A DNA stretch of 64,000 nt from Ischnura elegans (GCF_921293095.1 NC_060259.1:44621812-44685811); one strand, 5' to 3'. Counted from the stretch's first letter, positions 46,380-58,139 are shown. The notes: generated from the letters alone by a model not told the origin. Translations and numbers: made by a program.

Positions 46380-46685
46380 CTTCTTCACTCGAGCCGACAT
46401 CTACGCTTTTTTCTCGTCCCTCGCCCCTGTGAATCGCACGTGTATCGGCGACGCTGACGTCACAAGGCCGCTTGTAGGAGATCACGTGCCCGTTAGCAGT
46501 CTGTCAAGGCGGACGTCCGGCGGAGATGGGGAAAGCACACCCTCAGGCAACCCGCTTTCAACTCCCACCCCCACTCCCGCACCCCGTATTGCTTTCGCGG
46601 CCTCAAAAGACGTTCCCCTTTTCACAAGGGCTGGGAGAGGCCCGTATACGTGCAAGGTAACAATCTACTCGGCCGAGAACTAAGA
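46380..46685 (+). promoter_or_regulatory. GC-rich candidate regulatory region or first exon
   Basis: The patch contains a perfect CRE palindrome TGACGTCA (46455-46462) and an E-box CACGTG (46483-46488) about 20 bp apart, in CpG-rich sequence. An open frame rich in Ser/Thr/Pro follows, and a donor-like TGCAAG|GTAACA lies near 46655. The peptide is not recognisable. I rate it as a possible promoter/5' exon only. Confidence 0.3.
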
Positions 46686-47019
46686 GCGCGTCATTCATGC
46701 GATGAGGGTCTGTTTATGAGCGGTCTCACTCGAGAGTTGCGATAGAGGAATTGAACTTTGGTCGGTATTTCAAAGAGAAAATCATCAGCAGCCGTTAGTT
46801 CGGAGATTGCTTGGTAAAGCTCCCCATGTCTCCTGCTGACCGTAGGGGCCTCCCTCGTATGCTCAATTAACTTCATCTTTGTAACATCAACTGCTATTTT
46901 GTCATTATAGTAAAATTGCCTCCATTTTGACGATGATCTGCATGCATGAACTTGGGTTTCATTTCGCTGGATTTCGTTCATTTAATTTGACTTTGCCTCG
47001 AACCTTTCTGCATTCTGTC

Positions 47020-47665
47020 AGGATGTTCGTACCCCCCCCTTTAGCCTCATGTGAAATCAGTATTTTTTAAGGCATTCACAAACTTTTTTTGGGACTGCCA
47101 AGTAGTGTTGGAACTCCCTTAAATTTTAAGACTGTGAGCTTTGATCGTGTGATTTTTCTTCCAAGAGAATCCTTAATGAAATGATAATTACAACTCACAT
47201 CGCACGTGACGTTTTATTTTCGTAAATTTGGCCGATATTGATAACTTTTCAATTCTTGGTACTAACACCTTACTTTATATAGCTCCTGTTCGTGTTTCTC
47301 AAAGGCCACCACACTGTAGGGGTTGAAATTTTCATTCCCACATTTGATAGAACTACAAAACTGATCGGGCATCTTCCTTTCTTCTGTCAGTCTTTCTTAT
47401 TTTCGGGCGAAAGAGTGATAGTAGTCCTTCATTAAGCTTTGCTGTGAAAGTCGAATTTACCTTTACGGCGCCAGGCCTGAGAGAATTGTCCTTGTTGACC
47501 ATGATTCATTTTATTTTTGCTTGTGTAGAACACCTTTTCACGGATATATGAGCTTTATTGCCAGGATTTTCGTACTCTTTATAGTCTCGTGTGAAGTTGG
47601 TATTTTTGTGAAAAAACCTTTTATGGGAATGCCTATTTGTTAAAAAGTATTTTTGGAACTCCCTT
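47020..47665 (+). repeat. Two direct repeats of about 110 bp, 540 bp apart
   Basis: 47020-47125 and about 47557-47665 share CAGGATGTTCGTAC / CAGGATTTTCGTAC, TAG.CTC.TGTGAA..T.GTATTTTT, GGGA.TGCC.A.TTGTT and TTGGAACTCCCTT. They are diverged and non-coding. Confidence 0.45.
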
Positions 47666-48724
47666 TCTTTTCTTTGTTATGTCGATTCCTACTAATGCAA
47701 GATGCGAGAGTTTTTTTAATTAATGTATTAAAGCTTGGGGAAAAGCATTACGATTGCCTGCTTATATCGATCGTTGACGTTATCCATGCAGCGAAGCATC
47801 CTTCACCGCGGTACTACGGCTGATATTCTTGAAACATTGGCAGATTCAGCGAATATAAATTTGTAATTCTGAAATTTTGAAATTCTGAAATTCTGGAGGT
47901 AGGCTGGAGTTTTATTAAGGACGTGGGACAAAAATGTCAATATATACTCCATGATAAATCCTTCATTTGCTTAATATGAGAAATCGTCGTTGAAAATGTG
48001 ATTTTTAAAATAATTTATCCTCCTTGTTAGACATGAGAATTATCGAAGAAGCCAACTTAATTTTACGCTCCTCTACTGATCCTGTATCTGTACGGTAAAG
48101 CATCCATTGAAGTATTTGCTCGAATTTGGGTGAATGGAAACTTAAGTCTAGAGAAACAGCTAATTACGTCAGCAATAAGGGAAATAGCGTAACGAAAAGT
48201 GCGTACTCATTTCATTAATTTTAACCAGGAAAAACTCGTTGTTGATGAGCGCTGATAGACCTCTAGATACTCCAAAATATGGTCTGATGAGCTTTTGTCC
48301 AAAATCCTCTCGTGAATCGAGAATCCATCCGCAATGTGAGAATTTTTCTCGTTAAAGCTTAAGCCGCTCTTACAAATCCTATTTTTTCACGCATACCTCT
48401 CTTGACCCTAATTATAGACCTAAATATAACTTGATTATACTCCATGCGCTGGATGAACACACATTTCACGTTTTTGCAATGCTTCTTCGTGGTTGCAGTC
48501 ATAATATTGCTCATCAGAATTTTTCGTATTCGCTCATCCGTCCCAGTACAGGAAAAATTTAACCATCTTTGAATTATTTAGTTTTTACCGTTCTAATATT
48601 TTTCAACTTCCCTGTAAATGTATAATTTCTGCGTTTATCTTTTGATTCCGATAGATTTGAATTCAACTTTGAGAAAAGGGTTTGACAAAATGTTACCCTG
48701 GCCTTGAGTTTATACAGAAACAAC
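47666..48724. other. Non-coding stretch, no feature recognised
   Basis: AT-rich. There is a short GAAATTCTGAAATTTT-type repeat near 47868-47895. Confidence 0.4.
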
Positions 48725-49567
48725 TAAAATCGATTGAAGGATTTCAATTCACCTGCATACGATGGCAAAATAAAATTTAATGACGAAGTGAAACACTTGC
48801 AATTTTGTACGATAATAAACTTTTACTCCCGACCTAAGTCTTGATGTTACTTTATCATGTTTAAGGTACAAAATAGTTCAAAATGGTGCATTGTGCATTC
48901 AATTTATCGGCACTTCACTCTCTTTGAGGCATAGTTTCGCTTGTATTGAGATGCGTTGTTAACCAAATCAGAATAACTGTTTTCATGGAAAATAACAAGT
49001 ATTTCTTTCAGTATGGAAAAATTCTGCTCCATCACGTTTAGTTTTCCTGATTTTATTCGTTACGATAGCATGGCAGTATAAGCGAAGCTATATATCACAG
49101 TGAGTGTGAAGTGCCGATAAATTGAGTGTACAACACACCATTTTGAGCTATTTTGTACCTTGAAGACGATGTAGTAACATTGAAACCTGGGCCGGGATAA
49201 GTGATGTCATTTCACAATTAGCAGTGCCGGAACGCAGTTTCCTTAACTTTTTTTATTAGTGAAATACTACTCTGTGTTCTTTATTAGAAGTTACGTCAGT
49301 TTATTTTTAAATTATTTAATCAATATTTGACAATAATTTTTTGTTACTAATGTGGATATTAGAAATTTTGAGGCATCAAAATTCATAAAAGTGTTATTTG
49401 ACTATTTTTGTCTTTTCTTAATCAGTGCCAGAACGGCGTTCCGGCACCATGATGCCACTGGTCGGGAGTAATAGTTTATTATCGTGGAAATTTGAAAGTA
49501 TTTCTTTCAACATTGAAAATTGCGCTTCATCAACCTTGGTTCTTCTGATTTTAATGAAGAAGCGTCC
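48725..49567. mobile_element. Composite nested inverted-repeat element
   Basis: Three layers are visible. The outer inverted repeat has ACGATAATAAACTTTTACTC..CGACC at 48809-48834 paired with 49460-49485 (one mismatch), with weaker similarity continuing outward to about 48725 and 49567. An inner fold-back pairs 48831-48920 with 49102-49192 (AAGGTACAAAATAG / CTATTTTGTACCTT; ATTTATCGGCACTTCA / TGAAGTGCCGATAAAT). A family X MITE lies at 49224-49447. No coding sequence is seen. Confidence 0.65.
49224..49447. mobile_element. Small MITE, family X copy 3 (full length)
   Basis: GTGCCGGAACGCAG on the left is the inverse of ..GGCGTTCCGGCAC on the right. The interior matches 12995-13201. No ORF. Confidence 0.65.
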
Positions 49568-49689
49568 TGAGATAAGTTATTTGTTAAAAGAATGAGACAA
49601 GTTTCAGGAGTGTTGTTTTGATGGTTATTCGCTGATAGTGTAAATTCAATTGAGCATATGAGCAGGTTGTAAAATGAAACCAGTTGTTT

Positions 49690-50265
49690 AGGAATTTAGG
49701 CAAAGTTAATTAGCTGAGGAGGCGTTCATGAATAGGAAGGAGCTCATGAGAGGATCGTTATGTAAGAGTTGAAGGAAAAGGTTAGTGAAGAGTTTCATCT
49801 GGAGTGTAGCCCTCTACGGTGCGGAAACGTGGACACTTAGGAAGGAGGACATGAGAAAACGGGATGCATTCGAGATGTGGGTATGGAGAAGAACGGAGAA
49901 GGTGAAATGGACGGAGAGGAGGAGGAACGACGAAGTGCTTGACATGGTGGGTGAGGAGAGGCACCTTTTAGATGAGGTACGGAGGATAAATAAATATACA
50001 TATAGTTATGTAAGGTATGGCTGGAGGGGGTACTTCGCGGGGAGGGGATACTGAAAACAGAGTTAGAGGGTAGAATGTTGGGCAAAAGAGGGAGGGGAAG
50101 GAAGAGAATAGGATTTTGAGATAGATTGAAAGGGAGTAGGCCTTACATTGAATTGAAGAGGGTAGTGCTTCAAGGAAAGGGAGGCTCCTAGAATACTTTT
50201 TTGGTACTGAATGGAAACCTACAGTTAGAATGCTATAATAATAATAATAATGATAATAATTAGAG
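49690..50265 (+). pseudogene. RTE-like LINE 3' end with ATA-rich tail
   Basis: The frame from 49785 reads KSFIWSVALYGAETWTLRKE, then AFEMWVWRRTEKVKWTER, VLDMVGEERHLLDEVR. After an indel another frame gives LLKTELEGRMLGKRGRGRKR and LKGSRPYIELKRVV. It ends at TATAATAATAATAATAATGA (about 50233-50262), the short microsatellite tail of RTE-type LINEs. It shares with 38632-38984 the block GAGAGGATCGTTATGTAAGA and the WSVAL region, and both lie next to family X sequence. Confidence 0.85.
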
Positions 50266-50673
50266 ATATGTGAAAATAGCACTTTCATTTTAATTTTATA
50301 TCACTTTCATTTACAGTTTATAGCATTTTGTAGCATCCAGTGTTTTTCTTTATTTTCATAGCTTATCATTAGTGGATGAGGACAAAGTGCGGTGAAACAC
50401 AGTTATCTGACAAAATACGAAATAGTTAAAAAAATTATGGGGTGGGACAATAATAAATTAAGGAATCATCAAACAGTTAATCAATGCATCCACGATGCTA
50501 ACTGGTGCCCAGATTGTGTAGATTTCAGAATTTCCAAATTCAGTTTTTTCCTAGCTAATGACAAGAAATTTTTGCTTAATATCGCAGAAGCTACAAGGGT
50601 TCTCTCTCGACCTCTTCAGTAGCTGCCGCTGAAAATAATTTTAACCCTCTATGAAGCAGTGAGGCTCAGCTTC
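50266..50673. other. Non-coding stretch, no feature recognised
   Basis: A 76-codon open frame at 50392-50622 has no recognisable motif. Confidence 0.35.
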
Positions 50674-50958
50674 CAGTGTCGTAGCGAGGGGGGTCCGGAC
50701 CCCCTCCCCCCACAGAAATAGAAAAATACAAATACTCTGCTTCATCATGAAAGACAACAAAATTTTGAAAAACCATGAATTTAGAAAATATTTCTTTGAA
50801 AAATGAAGTTTTTTCGATTGTGATAAGCGGTAAACTTAGTTTAAAACCCTCTGCTTAGTACCCTGTTTTTCAAAACATTTTCCCCAGACCCCCCTGGTTT
50901 TGGACTACCACTTCTCTCGCCTCTTCCCCCCCGAACGAAATTCCTAGGTACACCATTG
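50674..50958. mobile_element. hAT-like MITE (285 bp)
   Basis: The left end CAGTGTCGTAGCGAGGGGGG and the right end CCTAGGTACACCATTG are imperfect terminal inverted repeats of the CAGTGGCGTAGC type. It has the same C/G-rich borders as the elements at 45426 and 59531. The target duplication is not clear. Confidence 0.55.
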
Positions 50959-53546
50959 CCGACGTCTCACGCCGCGGCGGTACTCACGCAAGTCTCCCGC
51001 GAGACCTCCAGACTCGAGGTGAGACCCGAACAATCTCCCGGTTCACGCACAGTCGGTCACTGCCGCGCTCCACCATAGTTTCGCCAGTATCACTCTACGC
51101 CACAACGCTATTCTAAAATCGTGATACAGCAAGCTGCGCCTTAAGTAAGTCGGGTGGTGGAAGAACAGGGTGATGTGTTTTCCGATCGACAAGTTTGAGA
51201 CAAACATAAGTGCCGACGACATTTTTTCGGTGGCGGCTATTAACCCTCTTCCGACTAGGCGGCGGTGGCAAATGCGGCGGGGATCGAGTAAAATGTCTCT
51301 ACGTACTTTTCAAGAGCGAATTTTTTTATGAAGACGCAATCATTGCGTGATGACGCCCTGAAGGAACCTAGTTCAATGTCGAATGCAAATGGCAGAAAGG
51401 CAAAACACAAAATGTCATTATCGCTAGATATATGTAGATCGCTAATGATCTTTGATGGTTTTCAAATAACCGTAGTCAAGGTCATGGTTTGAGAAAAACA
51501 CCATTCCCAAGAAGAAATGGAACGAGAGGGAAGCATATCTGTCCTCCGGCAACTGTCGCACAGGTTGGTGAACTCGCCGATTTTGCGCCTTTTACGAGTT
51601 CGCAGCGGAAGCGTGCGATAATGGGCTGGTGGCGGCGGTTTAGCTTGCCCGCGCCCACGTCTATTTTGAGTCCCTGCCAATGAGCGGTGAGTGTCAGCGG
51701 AGCATTTCAAAAGCGCTCGGCAGTAAATTTACGAATTTTGCCATCGAAAAGGCAAATTCGCGGCTTTAATATCATGAAGTCCAGTCTCGCGCCTATGTCG
51801 TATTTATTCGCGTGCATCGCATCAGTATCGCATTTATCGCATATACGATTTTCACGTATCTCTAATAATGATTGAATTGAATGACTTATTAAATTGAGCC
51901 AACTCATTTAAACCGATATATTAATTGTTGTATTCAGTAGTCAAAATATCGCAATTTATATTGCTACTGGTACCTTAGTGGAAAAATATATAGTAAACAG
52001 TGAACTGTATCATTACTTCCACTTACATTTTCCCTTTTTCTTCCTTAACTATCAGTTTCTTAGAACTGAAATATGGGTGCGCCTATGCGCAAATAGATAC
52101 GTACAGTGATAAAGCTAAATCAATACTGTTTTAATTTAAGAATAATGTTCCCTTAAGTTCTCTAAATTCGTTGAATTTTTCCATGTTACGGTATTTACCG
52201 AATCACTCATAATGCGTCGAAGGCTGGGTCCAGAGCAAATTGGCGTAAGAAACTTCTTCTTTGCTGCTTACTAAACTTAGTCGGGCTAGACATGAGGTTT
52301 AGGAAAGTAGCTATTTAATGCTGAATGTTTTTTTCCTCCAAAATTGTCAATGACAGCATCTAGTATGCGCCAAGTTAATAGCGTCTTGCGAGTAAAGCAA
52401 CAGACTATTTCAGAGGCCTTCCTCATTGTTATTCAACTGCAAAGTACAGTTATTGCGTTAGTAACCGTTCCATATGGATAGGTAATATTCACACATTCAA
52501 TATAATTATTCACAATGGGTACCTACGCGCTTTTATTGCTGAAATACAAAGAATTATCTCTGAACATTATTACACTGAGCACAGGATCGTAGTAAAGCAG
52601 TAGATGCTGGTACTTCTCCTTCCTGCAGCCATGGCAATGATCCCGCGTGATGTTCTGTTCGTGCTGCACCCAAGATGCTTATACGATTTTCCAAGTACTT
52701 TGGAGAAGACGAGGTGAGAAATTCTGAGGAGATCAAGACTTGTTAGTTTGAGAGTATTTGTAGGTAAGAGAATGCTTTTACGAGAATTTATAGGTCAACT
52801 TGATGTGAGGAGCTACTAAGACATTTGAGCATTCTAGGGCCGGTATAGAATGTGAAAGAATGGTACTAAGGAATCGAGGCACCTTAGAGAGCAAGCTAGA
52901 ATAGTAACTTCCCTTCAAATTTGACGTCTCTCCGTCGATATTTAGCTTGACTGACATTTTTGAGCATACATTCTGAGAGCTAAACAGAATCGATTAACGG
53001 TAGAGAGAGAAAAATTTTGTTAGTTTCCCCGTACTCGGCGTAAGTCTCTACGAAAGTTATGGGCTGTATCCCAACCTAATATCATGCCCTTAAACCTGAT
53101 TCTGCAGTCGTCCGTTAAGCGTGCGCTTTATCTTTGACTTGCACAGGATATGAAGCCGTCCTTACGACTTCCCGGTTAGCGGGGCAGTGACTTGGCTACT
53201 TCAGTCGTCATTATGACCAGTCATAAAACTGAACTATTCAAATCTTGGAAACGAAATACGTGTTCTTGATACACAACGCGAGAATTTACCATACAAATAC
53301 TCACCCAGATTTGGCACTTAAACTGTGGTTTTTACCGTGGCATTTTATTAAGTGCGTATTGTGTCATATAGTTTTGTTTTTCGATCATAATTACCATTTA
53401 AAATCCAAATGGCAGTATTCACTCTGAATTTTACTCAGAACATCGATCTATGTGCTCCGCAGTCAACGTTTCAACAAATATTTCTAACTCTTTCTGTATC
53501 ATATGCGGATCTCGCATTGAAAACCAACGTTAATAAATTTGCTAAG
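50959..53546. other. Non-coding stretch with a GC-rich patch at 51.0-51.3 kb
   Basis: 50960-51300 and 51540-51670 are CpG-richer than the surroundings and could be regulatory. No exon is recognisable. The rest is AT-rich without features. Confidence 0.35.
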
Positions 53547-53609
53547 GTTATGTTAGTCTGAGTAAACTTCTCTCGGGTTTCCCACCGGGTTAAAGGCTTC
53601 ATAATGGCC

Positions 53610-53644
53610 GACGTTTCGAGCTCCGACTCGGCGCTCATCATCAG
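53610..53644 (-). ncRNA. Hammerhead ribozyme motif in the Penelope-like 3' region
   Basis: Minus strand: CTGATGA, U, GAGC...GCTC stem II, GAA, ACGT, C. Stem III would be two pairs with no spare loop bases, the extremely short form known from Penelope-like elements. Efficient cleavage in this form is thought to need dimeric RNA. It lies about 57 nt downstream of the ORF stop. Confidence 0.65.
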
Positions 53645-53700
53645 GGCTACTGGATGCTGTGATGCGGGAATGGGCCTGCTTATATGCTGCCCTTCTCCGG

Positions 53701-53932
53701 TCAGGTTCCTCGGGATTGGCTGGTAGTTTCCCGCCTGGTGGGGTTGACTCCGGATTGGTCTGTCCGTCGTATCGTCCTTTCCCTGTATTCGGTCAGTTTT
53801 TTCAGAACGGGTTTCCAAGTGCTGCTAAGGGAATACCCTGAATCGCGATTAAAGTTCTTCCTCTCCAGTTTAATTTCGATGGCCTCTTTGGTGAGACGGT
53901 CCCAAAAACTTTTGTGATGACAAAGTATCTCT
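53701..53932 (-). pseudogene. Penelope-like RT/endonuclease C-terminus
   Basis: Within the element the frame reads EILCHHKSFWDRLTKEAIEI, then KLERKNFNRDSGYSLSSTWK and PVLKKLTEY, and ends ETTSQSRGT. The W-D-R...EAIEI...N-x-NRD-x-G-x-x-LS-x-x-W pattern is the C-terminal end after the GIY-YIG endonuclease in Penelope-like proteins. The GIY-YIG and RT domains themselves are missing because of 5' truncation. No stop or frameshift interrupts the retained part. Confidence 0.8.
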
Positions 53933-53944
53933 GTTATGTTAGTC

Positions 53945-55259
53945 CTTTAAATTTGCACGGAGAACTAGTTTTTTTAATGGATGGCTCCCCAATTTCATTG
54001 GTCTCATTGTTTTCATGTCATCAATGTGTGGCCTGGAAATGTGTCAACTACTTTCATTTTATAAACATTTGCTTTTTACTGTGTTCTATTCTATTTTAAA
54101 TGATTTATGTCATGTCAACGAAAGAGTTATATACTCCCTATATGTCCCAAATTCTTTCCAGGTTAGGTGAAGACATTAGTACATTTTTGCTGCTACGAAA
54201 GCGATTCAAATTAGAGAATTTTAAAACTATCCATCAACATTTGTTGAGATTTTCTATTAACTAATGTGGGAATGGGCTATCCAAAAAAGTCAGGATTGTT
54301 GTGAACAAAGCATGAAAGAAAGAAGTTAGCGCCTCCAACCAATGTATCCCTGAACCAGTTGAACTTGGCTATCGATCGGTGGCATGGGAATCTCTCTTGA
54401 ATTTTATTGAATGCCGCGCCTTGTCAAGACTCCCATTCGACAGACATGCCCTTTAAAAATGTCTTGGATGATATTCAAGCATCTTTGTAACGACACACTT
54501 AACATAAAGCGGCGGAATTAAATTCTTCGGCTCGAAGGTAACGCGTTTCATATAAACAGCTTTCGGAGCTTAATATCCTTATTGCTCCTCGGAATAGGAA
54601 GGTAACCCGTTCAGTTGGAAGGAATAGTGAAAAAAGAATGAGCATCGAAATAAACTTCACCATTCATACTATGGGAATTGTTTTCTAAAAGCGTTATCTG
54701 CAAGCATGATATGCTCTCCCATAACCGCGGTGACTGTTGAAATGGAGTTCGGACTATGAAAACGAGTGAAAAATGCCGTTACATTTGCCTTCATTGTCAA
54801 TAAGTTAGGCATAATAATTATTTCGGATTCTTAGCGTAATTTTATACTGCACAGTGGAATTGTTTTCGTCTACATAGGTGTATTTCATCACTCCTTATAT
54901 TGGTTACTCTAGTGTACTGTTTCATGCTCAACGCGTATTCCTCTTTATATGACCTATATCGAGGAAGAGATCTTCTTTATCAGCAGCTCCCATCATTTCT
55001 CACATTACTTTATTTTCGTGCGGTCCATGGCAATGTGCTTTTGCAAATACAATATTGACGCCAGAAGGGACATACTTGCACACGTCACAATGTACACTCT
55101 TTGGCGATCTAGCAAATCAAAAGCTGGAAGTTTGAGTAAGGCCGTATAATAATGAAACGGAGCCGTATACTTCACGAACGTGGTTCTAAAAACGGAGAAA
55201 TATTTCAGCAGCTGGAAGGCCGTATGCCGGCCACATGCTTCTTTTCCGAATCGCTCCCA
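53945..55259. other. Non-coding stretch, no feature recognised
   Basis: AT-rich, no supported feature. Confidence 0.4.
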
Positions 55260-55465
55260 TCTCTCCGCTGCGACCTTCGTTTCCATTCCCGGCCCCCACA
55301 TCCCCTCCACCCCCAATCCCACCCCCTCCCTTCCATTATCTCCTCCTCCCTCAACCTCCCCTCTTTACCCACTCCAGCTCCCTCCCCTCAATAACGCCCT
55401 CTATGACTCTTCCCCATGCGTCAGTTCTCTACCGCCCCTACCAGCCCTCCTCCCATCGCTCAGGA
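55260..55465 (+). repeat. Pyrimidine-rich tract 1
   Basis: About 200 bases that are strongly C/T-rich on the plus strand (CCCCTCCACCCCCAATCCCA and similar). All three forward frames stay open and read as Pro/Ser/Leu runs, which are not proteins I can support. Confidence 0.6.
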
Positions 55466-57092
55466 TCGGATTTGAGAAAAAAAATTAACGATGAGGTGTC
55501 TCAAGTGCTCAAAATTAAATGAAGTGGACGTGTTGAAGCGTTTGTGGAATTACTTACCGTCGAATGGAAGTCATCATTATAAATCTCGTAGAGTCCGTGG
55601 AAGAATTTCGTGTATTCAACGCTGTTGAAAGCAAAAAGGAAATTGAAGTTCATCTGGAAACTATGTATTCCAGTTTCTGGCTGAGTAGTTTTATTTATTT
55701 GTTCTCAAACTCCTTGAAATAGTTGAATTGTGTTGTAGGAAACTACGATGAATTCGAAAGCATGCCTACTTGTGGATCTCATGTGTTCAAACTGAACGAA
55801 TTTGCAGCGATATCTTCAGGCATGTATCTACAACAATTCTGTATTAATTTATGCGGTTTGGTTCCGGCTAATAAATTTTATATTCCATCATTATTAATGG
55901 GAGTTCCCGTTTCGATTTGATATCAATTTATCAAATTCTATTTTATTGTTTGGTGCATCACAAGATTTGTAAAGAAGCTGGCATGTATGAATATGAATTT
56001 CACTAGAATGAGGAATGAATGATTGCTTGTTATGCTCTAGTCTGTAATAACTAAGAAAATAAATTACATATCATGTTCTGTTCGGTTAAAAATTATTTTT
56101 CCAACAGCGAAGCAAAATATTCAATATCAATAGTACAGACATATAAGTTTTAAGAAATCGTTACTAAAAGCTATATGGATTGAACGTTTTGATAGCACCA
56201 AAAAACATGTTGCTACACATGTTGATAATTCTTCTTAAATGTTAAAAATTACCTATTAATTAATAGTAGCGCGCGTAACTGGGTGGAAATCCATTATCGC
56301 AGAAGTTGATGGAATAAAAACTTTGCTTTTTCCACATAGTGATTAATTTTGTCTGACTATGGCTTCGTTACCGCGTAACATTAACGATATGATGAGTATT
56401 GTTAAATTAAGCTGTATGTATTGTGTTAAAAATGGAGTATTCATGTACTTAGGAATGATTCTCAGGGAGTGGCAACGACTATTGAGGAAGATATTCAATG
56501 ATGCAATATGGAGCTTAATTGTAAATTTCCTTTGGATGTTTACCCTAGTTGCGTTGCTGGTGCACTTAATATAATTAATAGTAGCGGGCGGAAATTGGTG
56601 TATGTCCTTTATCGTATCTCATTAATTTGCGACCAAAACTCTCTCCAATTGTTGAATTATTCTTGCCATTGTTTAGGTTTTGGGGAAAACCAAAGCCTTA
56701 TCTATGTATACGGTATTTTTTGGCGAAATTTTGAAAATAATCAGTTTCTATTTACTAGCAATAATAAATTGTTTAAATCCTTCTACAATCCATGGATATA
56801 AATTACAAGGAATATGCTTATCAAGAGTTCGACCGTTTCTTTCTTCGAAATAAACTCTTACATATAGTTCAGGTAACATATTAGTCAAATTAAAGCTGTA
56901 TGGTTCTCCATTTAATTGAAGCGCGGGCGTGTGATATCAGGGATGAGGCAGGGATGGCAACAGAAGCTAAAGGAAAGTCAAAACCAGTAAAATTTTTATA
57001 GTTAAGTTCTTGGCAGCGAAATGTTGAAACGAAACGAAAATGGTTCAAACCCGGGGAGCCAAACTCGGGGTTGAAACTATATCGGAGTCGAA
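55466..57092. other. Non-coding stretch, no feature recognised
   Basis: AT-rich. The ORFs at 55723, 56359 and 56508 show no motif. Confidence 0.4.
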
Positions 57093-57185
57093 ACTACTCT
57101 GGGTCGAAACTAAAGTAAAACTCTGGGTCGAAACTAAAGTAAAACTCTGGGTCGAAACTAAAGTAAAACTCTGGGACGAAACGAA
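57093..57185 (+). repeat. 24-bp tandem repeat, about 3.5 units
   Basis: The unit CTCTGGGTCGAAACTAAAGT plus AAAA repeats three times nearly perfectly, followed by a variant starting CTCTGGGACGAAACG. Related GTCGAAACTA words occur just upstream, from 57076. In antisense it reads as SFTLVSTQ repeats, which explains an apparent repetitive ORF. Confidence 0.85.
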
Positions 57186-57476
57186 ACGCAGATAACGTTT
57201 CTCGCCGGAGGGACCACGTGCTTCACCTTCGAACAGTTTAGTTTCGATCCACACGCCGAGTACAAAGTATGGTTGAATCAAGTAGAGTTTCGGCCTACTG
57301 CCATAAGATGCATGTGGCACTCATATTTTTAGCATTAACGGGAGAACGGTGAACGCAAACTGGCCATTCCATTTTTAAGCAGAATGTTTTGACCTCTCTA
57401 CACGAATGTCAAACGTAATGGATTGAAACTATTCTCTCTTATCCCCCTCCGCTCAACTTTTGGGAAGGAAACTCAA
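57186..57476. other. Short non-coding stretch
   Basis: Continues with GAAACGAAAC-type words and then unremarkable sequence. No feature. Confidence 0.4.
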
Positions 57477-57700
57477 CGAGGAATAGCATTGAAAAGTTAT
57501 GAATAGGATAGATCACAGCATGATGTGCATAAATTTCGGTTAATACCTCTAATTGTACCTTATTTCCCCATGAAAATCGGATCACTTTGTCCGTCAACGA
57601 TACGAGTGGCGACTTTTGTAAACCCATTGCGGGGTGGGTGACAACACATTTTGAGGCCGACCTGAGAATCCTCTTTTGTAATATTCGTGGCTGTCGTAAT
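57477..57700 (+). repeat. Family R interspersed repeat, copy 6 (5'-truncated)
   Basis: It starts inside the family at CGAGGAATAGCATTGAAAAG and continues ATAAATTTCGGTTAATACCT, GTCAACGATACGAGTGGCGA, CTTTTGTAAACCCATT and GAGGCCGACCTGAGAATCC. It ends GTAATATTCGTGGCTGTCGT, sharing the extension with copy 2. Confidence 0.85.
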
Positions 57701-57829
57701 GAATTACACATTTCTAAAACCAAGAGTTATAATCCGAAGTTCATCGGTGAAGGCATCGTTGAACCACATCGTAGACTCATCTCACGTTTTGAGAGTTCAT
57801 ATGTCTTGTTGTTCCTGTTCAAGAACAAA

Positions 57830-58075
57830 AATCTTCCATTGCCCTTTTCTCATCTTTCGTCGCGCCCTCGCCTTGTTCTGCCTCTCCTCCAGCAACCTCT
57901 CCGCCTCGTCCCACTCACACCTTGAGCGCCTTCCCCTCCCTTTCCCCCCACCACCTCTCAACCCTTCTTACTCTCAACCGTTTCCCCTCATACACTCCAC
58001 CTCAGAACCCCTCCCTTCCCCTCTTGCTTGCTCCCTCACCCCTATGCTTCGTCAGCCTTCTCCTGTGGACCCAAT
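57830..58075 (+). repeat. Pyrimidine-rich tract 2
   Basis: A C/T-rich run similar in style to tract 1 (CCTTCCCCTCCCTTTCCCCC). Open frames in all forward phases are compositional. It ends just upstream of a LINE 3' fragment. Confidence 0.6.
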
Positions 58076-58139
58076 ACTCTAAGGAATATGCGATTATCAT
58101 GTATTTTATTATGCGTACTTGCAGCCCTAATTCTGATAT

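Larger units (their letters stand above)
53547..53944 (-). mobile_element. 5'-truncated Penelope-like element with 12-bp TSD
   Basis: GTTATGTTAGTC occurs exactly at 53547-53558 and 53933-53944. The 374 bp between them, read on the minus strand, hold the last part of a Penelope-type ORF, then a stop at 53701-53703, then a 3' region with a hammerhead motif. Variable TSDs of this length and 5' truncation are normal for Penelope-like elements, which insert by target-primed reverse transcription. This is a dead fragment, but its age markers are intact, so it is a fairly recent insertion. Confidence 0.85.

Noticed and set aside
53471..53818. 115-codon minus-strand ORF as a gene
   Set aside because: It is an alternate frame across the end of the Penelope-like ORF and its hammerhead region. 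The correct frame is the one ending at 53701.
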